The position numbers and the translations under genes are program-made. Below the pieces are notes generated by a model, which worked only from the letters and a program-made list of their open reading frames with translations, was not told where the DNA came from and searched no databases. Shown in pieces: positions 28,669 to 37,840 of a stretch of 64,000 nucleotides of DNA. The DNA comes from Colwellia sp. 1_MG-2023 (GTDB lineage Bacteria; Pseudomonadota; Gammaproteobacteria; Enterobacterales; Alteromonadaceae): the NCBI RefSeq assembly GCF_030546755.1, contig NZ_JAUOPE010000008.1, positions 124,001 to 188,000 on the forward strand, read 5' to 3'. Numbering within the stretch: the first letter of the stretch is position 1; each line of letters begins with the position of its first letter.

Positions 28669-29697
28669 CTAAATATCATTATGCTCTGGTAATAATTGTT
28701 CTTGCACCTGTTCAATATGTTCTGCAATTTCTTCATCATCTTCACTAAAGTAAGCAACATGAAACATCGCTTCACCTTCTTGTACTAAAGGAATATTCTG
28801 CTTACCAATTAAAATACCTGACCGCGTTGCTTTTACTAAATCAAGTACTTCACCATATGGACTGCCTATTTCAGCTAACACTTGTCCTTTGGTGATTTGA
28901 TCGCCTAATTCAACCACGTTATGTACTATGCCACTTGCGTTGGCTCTCACCCATTGGCTACCATTGGCGATAAAAGGCACTACTTTCTTGCGTTTAGTTG
29001 CGCTACTTTTTCGTTTCATGCCTAAATGTTGTAATACATTTAAAATGCCTTTCATGCCAGCACGAATTGAAAATTCATCAAACCTTAATGCTTCACCTGC
29101 TTCGTACAATAATATTTTCGTTTCATTTTTAATTGCCGACTCACGCAATGAGCCATCAACTAAATTAGAATTTAATACCACTGGCACAGCAAATACTTCA
29201 GCTAACTCTTTGGTTTCAGCATCAAGCATATTCGCCCGTATTTGCGGTAAATTTGAACGATGTATCGCCCCTGTGTGTAAATCAATACCATAATCGCAAT
29301 GTTTCACTATTTCATTAAGAAATATATGAGCGACTCGCCCTGCTAATGAACCTTTTGCTGAGCCAGGAAAGCAGCGGTTTAAATCGCGTCTATCTGGCAT
29401 ATAACGGCTTTGATTCACCACGCCATAAACATTCACCATAGGTACGGCAATAACCGTCCCTTTAATGATTTTAAATTTATTTTGGTTGATTAAACGCCTG
29501 ATGATCTCAATACCATTTAACTCGTCACCATGCACCGCTGCACTAACAAAAATAGTAGGGCCAGGTTTCTTTGCGCGAATAATATGCACAGGTAAAGAAA
29601 CATTAGCATCGGTATATAACTTGGCAACCGGCAGTTCAATTTTCTTTTGCTCACCGGGTAAAATATCAAATTCACCTATACGTAAAACATCCATCAC
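28669..29697 (-). CDS. Succinylglutamate desuccinylase/aspartoacylase-family protein
   Basis: Zinc carboxypeptidase-like hydrolase of 342 residues (AstE/AspA family, M14 clan). Zinc ligands are visible in AAVHGDELNG (HxxE) and DLHTGA. The C-terminal third (about 255-320) looks like a barrel-sandwich or lipoyl-like domain (ANASGIVHNVVELGDQITKGQVLAEIG). The family removes acyl or amino-acid groups from N-acyl or glutamyl compounds. Sandwiched between rimK and the RimB-like gene, it may trim glutamates added by RimK; that is inference. The substrate is unknown. Confidence 0.85.
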   Translation of the reverse strand: MMDVLRIGEFDILPGEQKKIELPVAKLYTDANVSLPVHIIRAKKPGPTIFVSAAVHGDELNGIEIIRRLINQNKFKIIKGTVIAVPMVNVYGVVNQSRYMPDRRDLNRCFPGSAKGSLAGRVAHIFLNEIVKHCDYGIDLHTGAIHRSNLPQIRANMLDAETKELAEVFAVPVVLNSNLVDGSLRESAIKNETKILLYEAGEALRFDEFSIRAGMKGILNVLQHLGMKRKSSATKRKKVVPFIANGSQWVRANASGIVHNVVELGDQITKGQVLAEIGSPYGEVLDLVKATRSGILIGKQNIPLVQEGEAMFHVAYFSEDDEEIAEHIEQVQEQLLPEHNDI

Positions 29698-29711
29698 ACT
29701 TTTTCCTAAAA

Positions 29712-30617
29712 TTAACCATTACCACGTGTTTGAGTTTTATTTGGTTTCGCGTTTTTTTCTAAAAAATGAAAAACCATACTTGCTACATCTTTGCCTGTCG
29801 CAGTTTCAATACCCTCAAGCCCTGGAGATGAGTTGACTTCCATGACCATAGGACCACTTTGCGAACGTAGCAAATCAACGCCACACATATTCAACCCCAT
29901 CGCTTTCGCTGCATTTACCGCCGTTTCGCGCTCTTCTCTTGATAACTTAACAATTTCAGCAGAGCCGCCACGATGAAGGTTAGAGCGAAACTCCCCTTCA
30001 GCACCCTGACGTTTCATTGCCGCAACAACTTTACCACCAATCACTAAACATCGAATGTCTGCACCGCCTGCTTCTTTAACAAACTCTTGTACTAAAATGT
30101 TTGCCTTTAAGCCCATAAATGCTTCGATAATCGACTCAGCCGCTTTAGCAGTATCCGCTAAAACTACACCAATGCCTTGTGTGCCTTCTAGCAATTTAAT
30201 AACAACAGGTGCGCCACCAACATTTTTTATTAAATCTTTAATGTTATCTGGCTTGCTAGCAAAACCGGTACGTGGCAAGCCAATCCCTTTTCTTGATAAT
30301 AACTGCAAAGAACGTAACTTATCGCGCGAACGACTAATAGCCACAGACTCATTGATATTAAAAGTGCCCATCATTTCAAATTGTCTTGCAACCGCAGTGC
30401 CGTAAAAAGTCACCGAAGCACCAATACGTGGAATGATTGCATCATACATAGGTAATTCTTTACCATGATAACGCACACGAGAGCGAGCACTAGTGATATC
30501 CATATAGCAATGCAAGGTATCGATAACATCAACTTCATGACCTAATGCTTCACCAGCTTCTTTTAATCGACGGGTTGAGTATAAATTTTCGTTTCTTGAT
30601 AAAATTGCCACTTTCAT
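29712..30617 (-). CDS. rimK: Ribosomal protein S6 glutamate ligase
   Basis: ATP-grasp ligase that adds glutamate residues to the C-terminus of ribosomal protein S6. The protein has 301 residues (E. coli 300) with [19 protein letters not shown], the ATP-grasp block [14 protein letters not shown], and metal ligands in [26 protein letters not shown]. It heads an operon with 14-bp, 2-bp and 12-bp gaps to the next three genes and is divergent from a LysR regulator, which may control it. Confidence 0.95.
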   Translation of the reverse strand: MKVAILSRNENLYSTRRLKEAGEALGHEVDVIDTLHCYMDITSARSRVRYHGKELPMYDAIIPRIGASVTFYGTAVARQFEMMGTFNINESVAISRSRDKLRSLQLLSRKGIGLPRTGFASKPDNIKDLIKNVGGAPVVIKLLEGTQGIGVVLADTAKAAESIIEAFMGLKANILVQEFVKEAGGADIRCLVIGGKVVAAMKRQGAEGEFRSNLHRGGSAEIVKLSREERETAVNAAKAMGLNMCGVDLLRSQSGPMVMEVNSSPGLEGIETATGKDVASMVFHFLEKNAKPNKTQTRGNG

Positions 30618-30766
30618 AATAATTCCTTACGTTCCACTGAATTTTTTAATAATTTAAAAGGTGTAAATATTTAGGCGGAGTGTATAGTGAAGAATTCAAA
30701 CATTAAAACGCTATATTTTTATGAGTTCAATCAAAAAAATCGATTAGAAGCGTTTTCGGATATTTT

Positions 30767-31615
30767 ATGAAGATAGAATTATTAAAAACCTTTTTAGAAG
30801 TCAGTAGGACTCTACACTTTAGAATTGCATCAGAAAATTTATTTATCACGCAATCAGCTGTTAGTGCCCGAATAAAGTTATTAGAAGATGATCTAGGCGT
30901 TTTATTATTCGATAGAAGTCAAAAGCATTTAAAGTTAACTTCGGAAGGAAACAGACTGATAAAACACGCGAATGAAATGATTTTTATGTGGCAAAAAACC
31001 AAGCAAGATGTTGGTCTAGCTGATAGTGGCGCACATCAATTAGTGATTGGTTCTATGATGTCGATCTGGGATATCGTCTTACAAGACTGGCTTAAAAAAA
31101 TTCATCGTAATTTTGAAGAGATTAACTTACTCACTAATACCTATTCGCCAAATGAATTAAGAAAAGGCATTTTAAGTCGAGTGATAGATCTTGCATTTTT
31201 ATTCGAGCAGCCATTTGTTGAAGATTTAATGACGGAAAAAGTCGCTTCTGTTCCCTTGCATTTAGTAACGACAGAGCCGAATGAAAAGAAAGAGCCGTTC
31301 TCTTTAGATAACTATATTATGGTGGATTACGGCGAAGCGGTGAATGCGCAGCATTTACGAGAATTTCAAGACGCGCCACCGGCAAAACATCATATGAGCC
31401 AACCTAGAATTGCCCTTAATTTTCTGTTAGATGCAGGTGGTAGTGCTTATTTACCAAGACAAATGACCTTTGAATATATCGAGAGTAATAAATTGTTTTT
31501 AGTCGAAGATGCCCCCGTTTATTCGCGGGAAATTTTTGCCGTGTATTTAGCTAAAACTCAGAAAAAAGAAATCATTGAAGATGTTTTACAGCTTTTTCCG
31601 TATGTTTCTATTTAA
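30767..31615 (+). CDS. LysR-family transcriptional regulator
   Basis: DNA-binding regulator of 282 residues. The N-terminal winged helix is intact (LKTFLEVSRTLHFRIASENLFITQSAVSARIKLLE in parts, residues 4-60), followed by an effector-binding domain. The first 60 residues resemble HdfR-type regulators. It is divergent from the rimK operon with a 149-bp shared promoter region, so the rimK operon is the likely target, although no T-N11-A site is clear enough to mark. Confidence 0.88.
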   Translation: MKIELLKTFLEVSRTLHFRIASENLFITQSAVSARIKLLEDDLGVLLFDRSQKHLKLTSEGNRLIKHANEMIFMWQKTKQDVGLADSGAHQLVIGSMMSIWDIVLQDWLKKIHRNFEEINLLTNTYSPNELRKGILSRVIDLAFLFEQPFVEDLMTEKVASVPLHLVTTEPNEKKEPFSLDNYIMVDYGEAVNAQHLREFQDAPPAKHHMSQPRIALNFLLDAGGSAYLPRQMTFEYIESNKLFLVEDAPVYSREIFAVYLAKTQKKEIIEDVLQLFPYVSI

Positions 31616-31676
31616 GGTTTTTTAAGATTGTTAACACTATGACAAAAACGCTAAGCCGAATACTCGTAGCAAAATA

Positions 31677-31791
31677 AAGTAACTCAAATGAGTCAGCCCA
31701 CTTTATCAATTTTATATACTTGTACTTAAATTAAATTGAATTAACTATAAGTTGAGTATCATTAAAATGAGCTAAAAAATTTGAGTTACTT
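31677..31791. repeat. Inverted-repeat element, 115 bp
   Basis: Perfect 13-bp inverted repeats AAGTAACTCAAAT (31677-31689) and its complement (31779-31791) enclose an AT-rich centre with a second, nested imperfect repeat (ATACTTGTACTTA / TAAGTTGAGTAT). It is non-coding and lies between convergent genes. It may be a small MITE or a long hairpin terminator. Confidence 0.45.
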
Positions 31792-31814
31792 AAAGCTTTT
31801 GCTAAATGACAGAG

Positions 31815-32087
31815 TTATTTAATGGTATCCGGAATATCATCAACCTTAGGTAACTCAGTAATTGGCTGATAATCAATCATTTCTAATTCATCATTAATGC
31901 AAGTCATTAAATAATCATGCATATCAATATCAGCAATTTCATCTTCTACAGCATCTTCTTTACAATTCATTAGTAAACTAATGACAAAATCTTTATCAGC
32001 AACTAATTTATCTAATGCTACTTCTTCACCGTTGGCAATATTTAAGGGTAAAAATAACGCCGCTACAACTACTAATACTTTTTTCAT
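31815..32087 (-). CDS. Small secreted acidic protein, unknown
   Basis: I do not recognise the family. The 90-residue product starts with a clear signal peptide (MKKVLVVVAALFLPLNIANG) and continues as an acidic protein with two cysteines (MNCKEDA, MTCINDE), so a periplasmic disulfide is possible. ATG 32087 is preferred; an upstream in-frame ATG at 32111 would put eight extra residues before the signal peptide. It lies 27 bp after the small gene at 32115 and may share its transcript. Confidence 0.6.
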   Translation of the reverse strand: MKKVLVVVAALFLPLNIANGEEVALDKLVADKDFVISLLMNCKEDAVEDEIADIDMHDYLMTCINDELEMIDYQPITELPKVDDIPDTIK

Positions 32088-32114
32088 CACTGTCACTCTT
32101 GTGTTAAACATAGG

Positions 32115-32330
32115 TTAGATATCCCAATGGTCGCTAAATGAATTTAGTTGTCTATTTAGCATTTTTGTTTCACATAACGAATCTAATCGTTGTCTTATTC
32201 GATCTCTTTGTTTAGCCGACTTCCTTGACATGGTTTTTTGTGTTGAACTATAAGCAATTTCATAACCCGCTATACCAGAGTCGAATTCGTCGTCGATTGT
32301 TTCTGTTTCATCGTATGTATCAATAATCAT
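32115..32330 (-). CDS. Small cytosolic protein, possibly PA3496-like
   Basis: 71 residues: an acidic N-terminal half and a basic helical C-terminal half (SRKSAKQRDRIRQRLDSLCE). The RRxIEdxLExxxLxxQL-like C-terminal pattern recalls the PA3496 family of small putative envelope-integrity proteins, but the match is loose. It precedes the secreted-protein gene on the same strand. The function is unknown. Confidence 0.5.
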   Translation of the reverse strand: MIIDTYDETETIDDEFDSGIAGYEIAYSSTQKTMSRKSAKQRDRIRQRLDSLCETKMLNRQLNSFSDHWDI

Positions 32331-32730
32331 TTCTTTACCTTATAAAAATAATCATCATTGGATTTTCGAGTAAATAATGTGCCTAAAATATAAAATAGAA
32401 AAGCGAAATATTTTCGCTTTATCAATCAAAAAATTTGATTAAACACGGTAGCGATATTTATTTTATTACTTACATTTTTAGAAGTAGATTAGGGCGTGTT
32501 GATCTTTCGAGGTTAAATTTTGTTATTACTGATTTAATTTTGAAATTGAGGCGTTGGAAAATGAGAACTTACTGATAGGTAAACTGGAGTATTTATGAAA
32601 CTGTTTATTTGTGAAGTGACTTATAAAGCAATAATTATCGTATAAGCTAATGAAATTATTATTTAATTAATGAAGTCGCTTGTTAGACAATAAACGGTAC
32701 AACAAGCGAGGGAATAAAGGGTGATCAACT
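32331..32730. other. 400-bp intergenic region with MITE end and hairpin
   Basis: Holds no convincing gene. It contains a 9-bp perfect hairpin AAAGCGAAA / TTTCGCTTT (32400-32420), with a T-rich minus-strand tail, and the left end of a MITE at 32492. The remainder is AT-rich and probably derived from the decayed MITE. Confidence 0.5.
32492..32524. mobile_element. MITE-like element, copy 2 (one end only)
   Basis: Left end GGGCGTGTTGATCTTTCG after TA (32490-32491), continuing into GAGGTTAAATTTTGTT as in copies 1 and 3. I could not find a matching right end before the next gene at 32731, so this copy is decayed or truncated. The outer limit given is only the recognisable part. Confidence 0.6.
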
Positions 32731-33570
32731 TCACTGAGATGAGTGAATTATTTGTTGAATTTTACTTTCAACATCAGAATAACTCGTTGACTCAATAAAA
32801 CCAATGGAAAAGGTTTGTGGCGTGGTAAAGTATTTTTCTTTATTATGACGACCAAATCCCATCACAGTCATATCAGGTCTACTAACATAATCATCAGCTA
32901 AATCATCATCTTGGTGATGAAAAAGATATAACATTCGCTCAGAATTACTATCACCAAATGCTGTCCATTCTGGCGAAGGCAAATCCCCTAAACGTGGTTC
33001 AAAAATGTTATGTGCTATACGGTCTTCTGAGGCATACCAAAAACCAGATTGGGCCATTTTACCGCCGGGGATCCCTTCGTATAACACCCAATATTTATAG
33101 CCGCTGCTAACTTTTGTCATCGTAAAGTCGCTGCGATCAGGGTAAAAATCCCATTGGCCACGCCAATTTTTATTCCCCGAAATGAATACAATGCGAACAT
33201 GATCTGACTTTTCAATTTCAATTATTGACGTTGAAGTCTCAGTACTCGCCATCAAAGCATGAAAATAATTACCATCTTGCTTATGTACGGCATTTGGGAA
33301 ACCACGATATTCACCTTTATGGCCTGAGCCTTTTTTAGGATGAAAACCAAGCCAATCGACACCGTTTCTATCAAGCATACTTGACAAACCACCGCCTTGT
33401 TTTTCCAAGAAATAAGTAGCTGACGGTGTCGTTATAATATAAGCATTGAGATTACCGGCCGATTTATCAGTTCCATGGGTTAACGATACTGTATTCGCTT
33501 GAGCGGTAGTCACAACCACAGTTACAAAATAAGCGACTATAAAAACACATTCTTTTAATATATTTTTCAT
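32731..33570 (-). CDS. Secreted protein of unknown function in sugar-acid cluster
   Basis: 279 residues with a signal peptide (VAYFVTVVVTTAQA, cleavage before N26), hence periplasmic or secreted. The rest is predicted beta-rich with many aromatic residues (NKNWRGQWDFYPD, YKYWVLYEGIPGGK), as in carbohydrate-binding or mutarotase-like folds, but I recognise no defined family and no catalytic motif. It follows the SSS symporter gene by 15 bp, so it is last in the operon. A role in releasing or epimerising the transported sugar is plausible inference only. Confidence 0.7.
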   Translation of the reverse strand: MKNILKECVFIVAYFVTVVVTTAQANTVSLTHGTDKSAGNLNAYIITTPSATYFLEKQGGGLSSMLDRNGVDWLGFHPKKGSGHKGEYRGFPNAVHKQDGNYFHALMASTETSTSIIEIEKSDHVRIVFISGNKNWRGQWDFYPDRSDFTMTKVSSGYKYWVLYEGIPGGKMAQSGFWYASEDRIAHNIFEPRLGDLPSPEWTAFGDSNSERMLYLFHHQDDDLADDYVSRPDMTVMGFGRHNKEKYFTTPQTFSIGFIESTSYSDVESKIQQIIHSSQ

Positions 33571-33585
33571 GTAATAAGTAAAGTC

Positions 33586-35364
33586 CTAAATCGCTTTATC
33601 AACGCTGGTGCTGACAACTGAATGAATTGACGTTTTACGGGCACTTTTTCTTAATAACAAACCAATACCAAGTATCACCAAGGCACAGGCTAAAAACACC
33701 AAACGTCCCCATAATGGATTAGGGATTAATGTCATCAATAACATGCCACTGCCCATAATAACCACCATCAAACCTAACTTATCTCTTTGCTGACAGTCGT
33801 AATCATCTTGCTCAGCATCAGCAATTACGGGCGTAATAATGTCAGTGAAAAACTTATCGGTTTCTTGCTTATGACTATCTTTTTCTTCTTGATAAAAAAA
33901 TGTCGTTAAACAAAAGAAAGACACCGTTATAAGTAAGTGACCTGCAATGGTCAGCATAAGGTTCATGTCAACTGACTCTCGTCGAGTCAGCTCTTCAATA
34001 CCTATCCAGCTGGCAAAAACTTGTGGCGTTAATATATTCATCATAAACCACGAGACAAATAAGCCTAAAATAACGGTGACCCAAGGCGCCCATTGCGGTG
34101 TTTTTTTAATGAATAGACCAAAAATTAGCGGGATCAATAAAGGTACCTGAATCATCGTTGAAACTGACATCATCAGTTCAAATAAACTCAGTTCTTTTAA
34201 TGACTTAAAAAATAAAGCAAAACCGATTGCCAGAATTCCACAAGCAAAACTGACAATTTGGCTAATCTTTAATAACGCCTTATCATCCATGCTTTTTTTG
34301 GCGAAAAAAGGCTGATAAATACTTCGAACAAAAATACCGGCATTTTTATTTAAGGCAGAATCCATCGAAGACATAGAAGCGGCAAATAAGCCCGCGAGTA
34401 GTAAACCTACCGTACCAATTGGCATAGCATTTCGAGTAAACACTAAATACACAGCATCACTAGCCTTGTTACCCAACTCAGGATAAGCAGCGGCTGCGTC
34501 TGGATACAAAATTGCCGATGCCCAAGGGGGAATAAACCAAATAATACTCCCCACTCCCATTAACACCATGGCAAGTAATGAGGCTTTTCTTGCGTTATCT
34601 GAATCTTTCGCGTTTAAAAAACGAAAGGAGTCATTCAAATTCATGATAGTGATCATTTGCTTAGCAAGAAAAAATACAAAAGTACCAACGAGTAATAAAC
34701 CGTAATTCATGTCTGGCCCCATGATAAAATCTGTTGGAAACTCGTTTATCATTACGGTAGGCCCGCCTACTTTCACTAACGCGATAATCGCACACGCAAT
34801 TGAAACAACAGCAACCACTAGTGTTTGCACGAAATCAGACGCAACTACCCCCCACGCTCCTGATAACACAGAAACAAAAAGAACCGTTAAACCAGAAATA
34901 ATAATGGTGTAACTAATGTCGGTATCAAACACTACGCTACTAAAAACGCCTAAAGCATTCAGCCAAATGCCGGCATTAATTAAGCTAAAGACAATCAACG
35001 CCCATGAAAAAAATTGCTCATTTTGGTGGCCAAAACGTCGACGAATACCTTCTGTTGGCGTATCAACTCGCATTTGACGAAAACGATGAGAAAAATAGGC
35101 CCAGCCGCAAAAATAAGCAAAGGTGTTTGCGAAAAAAACTAAACATACCGCAAAACCATCAGTGAATGCTTTACCTGCAGCTCCCGTAAAAGTCCAAGCT
35201 GAAAACTGCGCCATAAATGCTGTTGAACCTACCATCCACCACAACATTCGCCCACCTCCGCGAAAGTAATCGCTAGTGGATGATTTAGCCATATTTTTAA
35301 AGGCGAAACCTATGCCGACTATCAGTAAAAAATAACCAAAAATGACAATATATTCATACAACAT
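33586..35364 (-). CDS. Sodium:solute symporter (SSS family)
   Basis: Inner-membrane transporter of 592 residues with about 14 hydrophobic helices and the SSS signature region GLLLAGLFAASMSSMDSALN, where sodium-site serines sit. The N-terminus (SDYFRGGGRMLWWMVGSTAFMAQFSAWTF) is typical of the sugar/acid-sugar branch. A long soluble loop precedes the last two helices. Gene order places it in the ManD-like cluster, so the cargo is probably a uronate, aldonate or related sugar; exact substrate unknown. Confidence 0.88.
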   Translation of the reverse strand: MLYEYIVIFGYFLLIVGIGFAFKNMAKSSTSDYFRGGGRMLWWMVGSTAFMAQFSAWTFTGAAGKAFTDGFAVCLVFFANTFAYFCGWAYFSHRFRQMRVDTPTEGIRRRFGHQNEQFFSWALIVFSLINAGIWLNALGVFSSVVFDTDISYTIIISGLTVLFVSVLSGAWGVVASDFVQTLVVAVVSIACAIIALVKVGGPTVMINEFPTDFIMGPDMNYGLLLVGTFVFFLAKQMITIMNLNDSFRFLNAKDSDNARKASLLAMVLMGVGSIIWFIPPWASAILYPDAAAAYPELGNKASDAVYLVFTRNAMPIGTVGLLLAGLFAASMSSMDSALNKNAGIFVRSIYQPFFAKKSMDDKALLKISQIVSFACGILAIGFALFFKSLKELSLFELMMSVSTMIQVPLLIPLIFGLFIKKTPQWAPWVTVILGLFVSWFMMNILTPQVFASWIGIEELTRRESVDMNLMLTIAGHLLITVSFFCLTTFFYQEEKDSHKQETDKFFTDIITPVIADAEQDDYDCQQRDKLGLMVVIMGSGMLLMTLIPNPLWGRLVFLACALVILGIGLLLRKSARKTSIHSVVSTSVDKAI

Positions 35365-35377
35365 AAAAACAGCCTTG

Positions 35378-36517
35378 TTACGATAAGTGAGTTACATCTT
35401 GGTATTTGTCATTTTTTCTAATTATATCAATTAACTGTTGGTACTGAGCACCTTCTTTGAAGGTTTGATATGGTGCAACAGACTCCCCCTGAATATCTTT
35501 TACAAACTCACGTACTAAATAAGCCCAGTTTCTTTCGGTATCGCCTTCAACATCTGGTACTGACGCGGCAATATCACTAGGTAAAGGCACTTCTTGCCAG
35601 TCTTTATTTTCTCCCCAAAGATAAAGCGGACCACTGCCATAATGCCCTTTAATATAAAGCGTTCCTTTACTGCCATAAAAGGCAATATAATCTTCATGAA
35701 AACGCGGGTGTAAGCCTCCATGTTTAAACAAAACCGACACTGGCTTTGCGGCAAATTCACTTTGCAGTTTTGCTAATACCGTATAAGACCATTCAACATT
35801 ACTCTCCCCCCATTTTAATGACTCATCCGTCAGATCATCCGGAATAAAATCTCGGCGTTTTTTAAAGTTATGGACGCCTTCAACAATTGGCGCTTTGCCT
35901 AAATCGTCCCTTACCTCGCCATTAATCGCTAAAATTTGTTCACCGATTACCGACGTTACAATGGAAAGTTTATGAGTGAAGTTATTGTTCAGTCGGCCGC
36001 CACCGTCTTCTTTCCTATGTGACCAACCAAACGGAATATCGCGTTCTAAGTTGAAGTGCGAAATACATTCAACTTCTAATGGCTCACCAATAGCCCCTTC
36101 AGCCACTAATCTTTTTGCGTGCAAGACTTCTGGCATATATCTAAAGCTTGACGCGAATGCTGTTTTCACTGGTTTGGCAAGCGCCAATTGATAAAGCTCT
36201 TTAGCCGACTCGCCACATTGAGTTAATGGCTTATCGCTAAAAACATGGCAGCCAAAGGCTATCGCTTGTTTTATCGGTTCAACATGAGCACCACCTGGCG
36301 TGCCAATAGAAACAACATCAGGTTGACACGCTTCTAAGGCTTGTTGCCAGTTGGTACCGGCATAAGGAATATTCATTTCTTTTGCCACTTGCTTCACTAC
36401 GCTTTCTGTACGGCCAACAATGCCAACTACTTCAGCATTGGCTAATCTAAAGGCTTCTGCATGCCCTTGTCCTGCAAACCCAGTTCCATGAATTAATACT
36501 TTTACTTTCTTACTCAT
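35378..36517 (-). CDS. Gfo/Idh/MocA-family oxidoreductase
   Basis: NAD(P)-dependent dehydrogenase of 379 residues. The N-terminal Rossmann fold starts with VLIHGTGFAGQGHAEAF, and SDKPLTQ holds the family's (E/D)KP catalytic lysine. The C-terminal substrate domain has HFNLERDIPFGWSHRKEDGGGRLNNNFTHKL with the usual catalytic His. Start ATG follows AGGAAAG. In the cluster it would interconvert a keto- and hydroxy-sugar, feeding the ManD-like dehydratase; direction is inferred. Confidence 0.9.
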   Translation of the reverse strand: MSKKVKVLIHGTGFAGQGHAEAFRLANAEVVGIVGRTESVVKQVAKEMNIPYAGTNWQQALEACQPDVVSIGTPGGAHVEPIKQAIAFGCHVFSDKPLTQCGESAKELYQLALAKPVKTAFASSFRYMPEVLHAKRLVAEGAIGEPLEVECISHFNLERDIPFGWSHRKEDGGGRLNNNFTHKLSIVTSVIGEQILAINGEVRDDLGKAPIVEGVHNFKKRRDFIPDDLTDESLKWGESNVEWSYTVLAKLQSEFAAKPVSVLFKHGGLHPRFHEDYIAFYGSKGTLYIKGHYGSGPLYLWGENKDWQEVPLPSDIAASVPDVEGDTERNWAYLVREFVKDIQGESVAPYQTFKEGAQYQQLIDIIRKNDKYQDVTHLS

Positions 36518-36569
36518 TATCTTTCCTAACTAATATAAACTGAAAAAACCAAGATATTTGAATTTACTC

Positions 36570-37787
36570 TTACCAATTCCACACGGTGCCATCTTCAAGA
36601 CGACAAACCGGTAAATAGGAGCGTTTATATGGCAACTCTTTTGCGGCGTCCTCATCAAAATCAACCCCTAACCCGGGCTCATCACTGACCATCGCCATGC
36701 CATTTTCAACGGTGACACTATGCTTAAACACTGCTTGAAGTTGCTCGTTGCCAAAACCAACAAACTCTTGGATACCAAAATTAGGTGCCCAAATATTTAA
36801 ATGCATATGCGCAGCTAAACAAATAGGCGATAAATCTGGCGCGCCATGTGGCGCTGTTTTAACATTAAATATAGAAGCAAAGTCTGCGATACGCCTTAAC
36901 GAGGTAATACCGCCAGCATGAGTTGCTGCCACTCGAATGTAGTCAATTAATTGCTCTTGAATGAGATCTTTGCAATCCCAAAGCGTGTTATAGGTTTCCC
37001 CTATCGCCATTGGTGTTGTGGTGTGTTGGCGGATCACTCGATAGTTTTCTTGATTTTCTGCCATCGAAGCATCTTCTAAGAAGAGTAGATTGTATTTTTC
37101 TAACATTTTGCCGAGTTTAGCTGACTCTATAGGCGTTAAACGACTATGAACATCGTGCACTAACTGCACTTCATCACCTAATCGAGCTCTCGCTTGTTTA
37201 AATAATTCATCAATCATTTGAAAGTATTTGGCTGTTGACCAGTCTTCTTCAGGAGGTAATGGTCGATTGCCTTGCAACTCAAAATAATCTTTTTTATCAC
37301 CTAACACGCCATAAGTAACTTTTAAACCCGGTATAGCAGATTGAAGTCGTATTGCTTTAAACCCTTGGCTGATTAACGCTTCGGCTTTATCTAAAGTATC
37401 GGTAATGCTCTCGCCATTAGCATGAGCATATAAAGTAACGCCTTTGCGACTTTTCCCACCCAGTAATTGATAAACAGGCAATCCGGCGACTTTGCCTTTA
37501 ATATCCCATAACGCCATGTCTATTGCTGCTATTGCCGCCATATTAATCGGCCCTTTTCGCCAATACACGCCACGATACAAGTATTGCCAAATATCTTCAA
37601 TATCGTGTGGATTTCGGCCAATAAGACAAGGCGCAACATGCTCTTGCAAGAAAGCAACTACCGCCATTTCACGCCCATTTACGGTAGCATCACCTAAGCC
37701 AAAAATACCGGTATCTGTTATCACTTTTACCGTGACAAAGTTTCTTCCCGGGCTACACACAAATACCTTTATATCTTTAATGAACAC
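36570..37787 (-). CDS. Enolase-superfamily D-mannonate dehydratase (ManD/RspA) subgroup protein
   Basis: 405 residues. Enolase-superfamily (mandelate racemase-like) fold with metal ligands in HDVHSRLTPIE (Asp), FLEDASMAE (Glu) and AIGETYN (Glu), and a catalytic His in TAPHGAPDLSP. The ending LEDGTVWNW is diagnostic of the ManD subgroup. ManD proteins dehydrate D-mannonate and sometimes D-gluconate to 2-keto-3-deoxygluconate, but the subgroup is not isofunctional, and this one departs from the classical ManD at LEDPTPAE and EIFN. The start is GTG 37787 with AGG 7 bp upstream. First gene of the operon opposite lacI. Confidence 0.85.
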   Translation of the reverse strand: MFIKDIKVFVCSPGRNFVTVKVITDTGIFGLGDATVNGREMAVVAFLQEHVAPCLIGRNPHDIEDIWQYLYRGVYWRKGPINMAAIAAIDMALWDIKGKVAGLPVYQLLGGKSRKGVTLYAHANGESITDTLDKAEALISQGFKAIRLQSAIPGLKVTYGVLGDKKDYFELQGNRPLPPEEDWSTAKYFQMIDELFKQARARLGDEVQLVHDVHSRLTPIESAKLGKMLEKYNLLFLEDASMAENQENYRVIRQHTTTPMAIGETYNTLWDCKDLIQEQLIDYIRVAATHAGGITSLRRIADFASIFNVKTAPHGAPDLSPICLAAHMHLNIWAPNFGIQEFVGFGNEQLQAVFKHSVTVENGMAMVSDEPGLGVDFDEDAAKELPYKRSYLPVCRLEDGTVWNW

Positions 37788-37840
37788 CTGTTCGCCTCAC
37801 TATCTATTACCCTTATCCAATGGTTTTAACAGTAAACATC

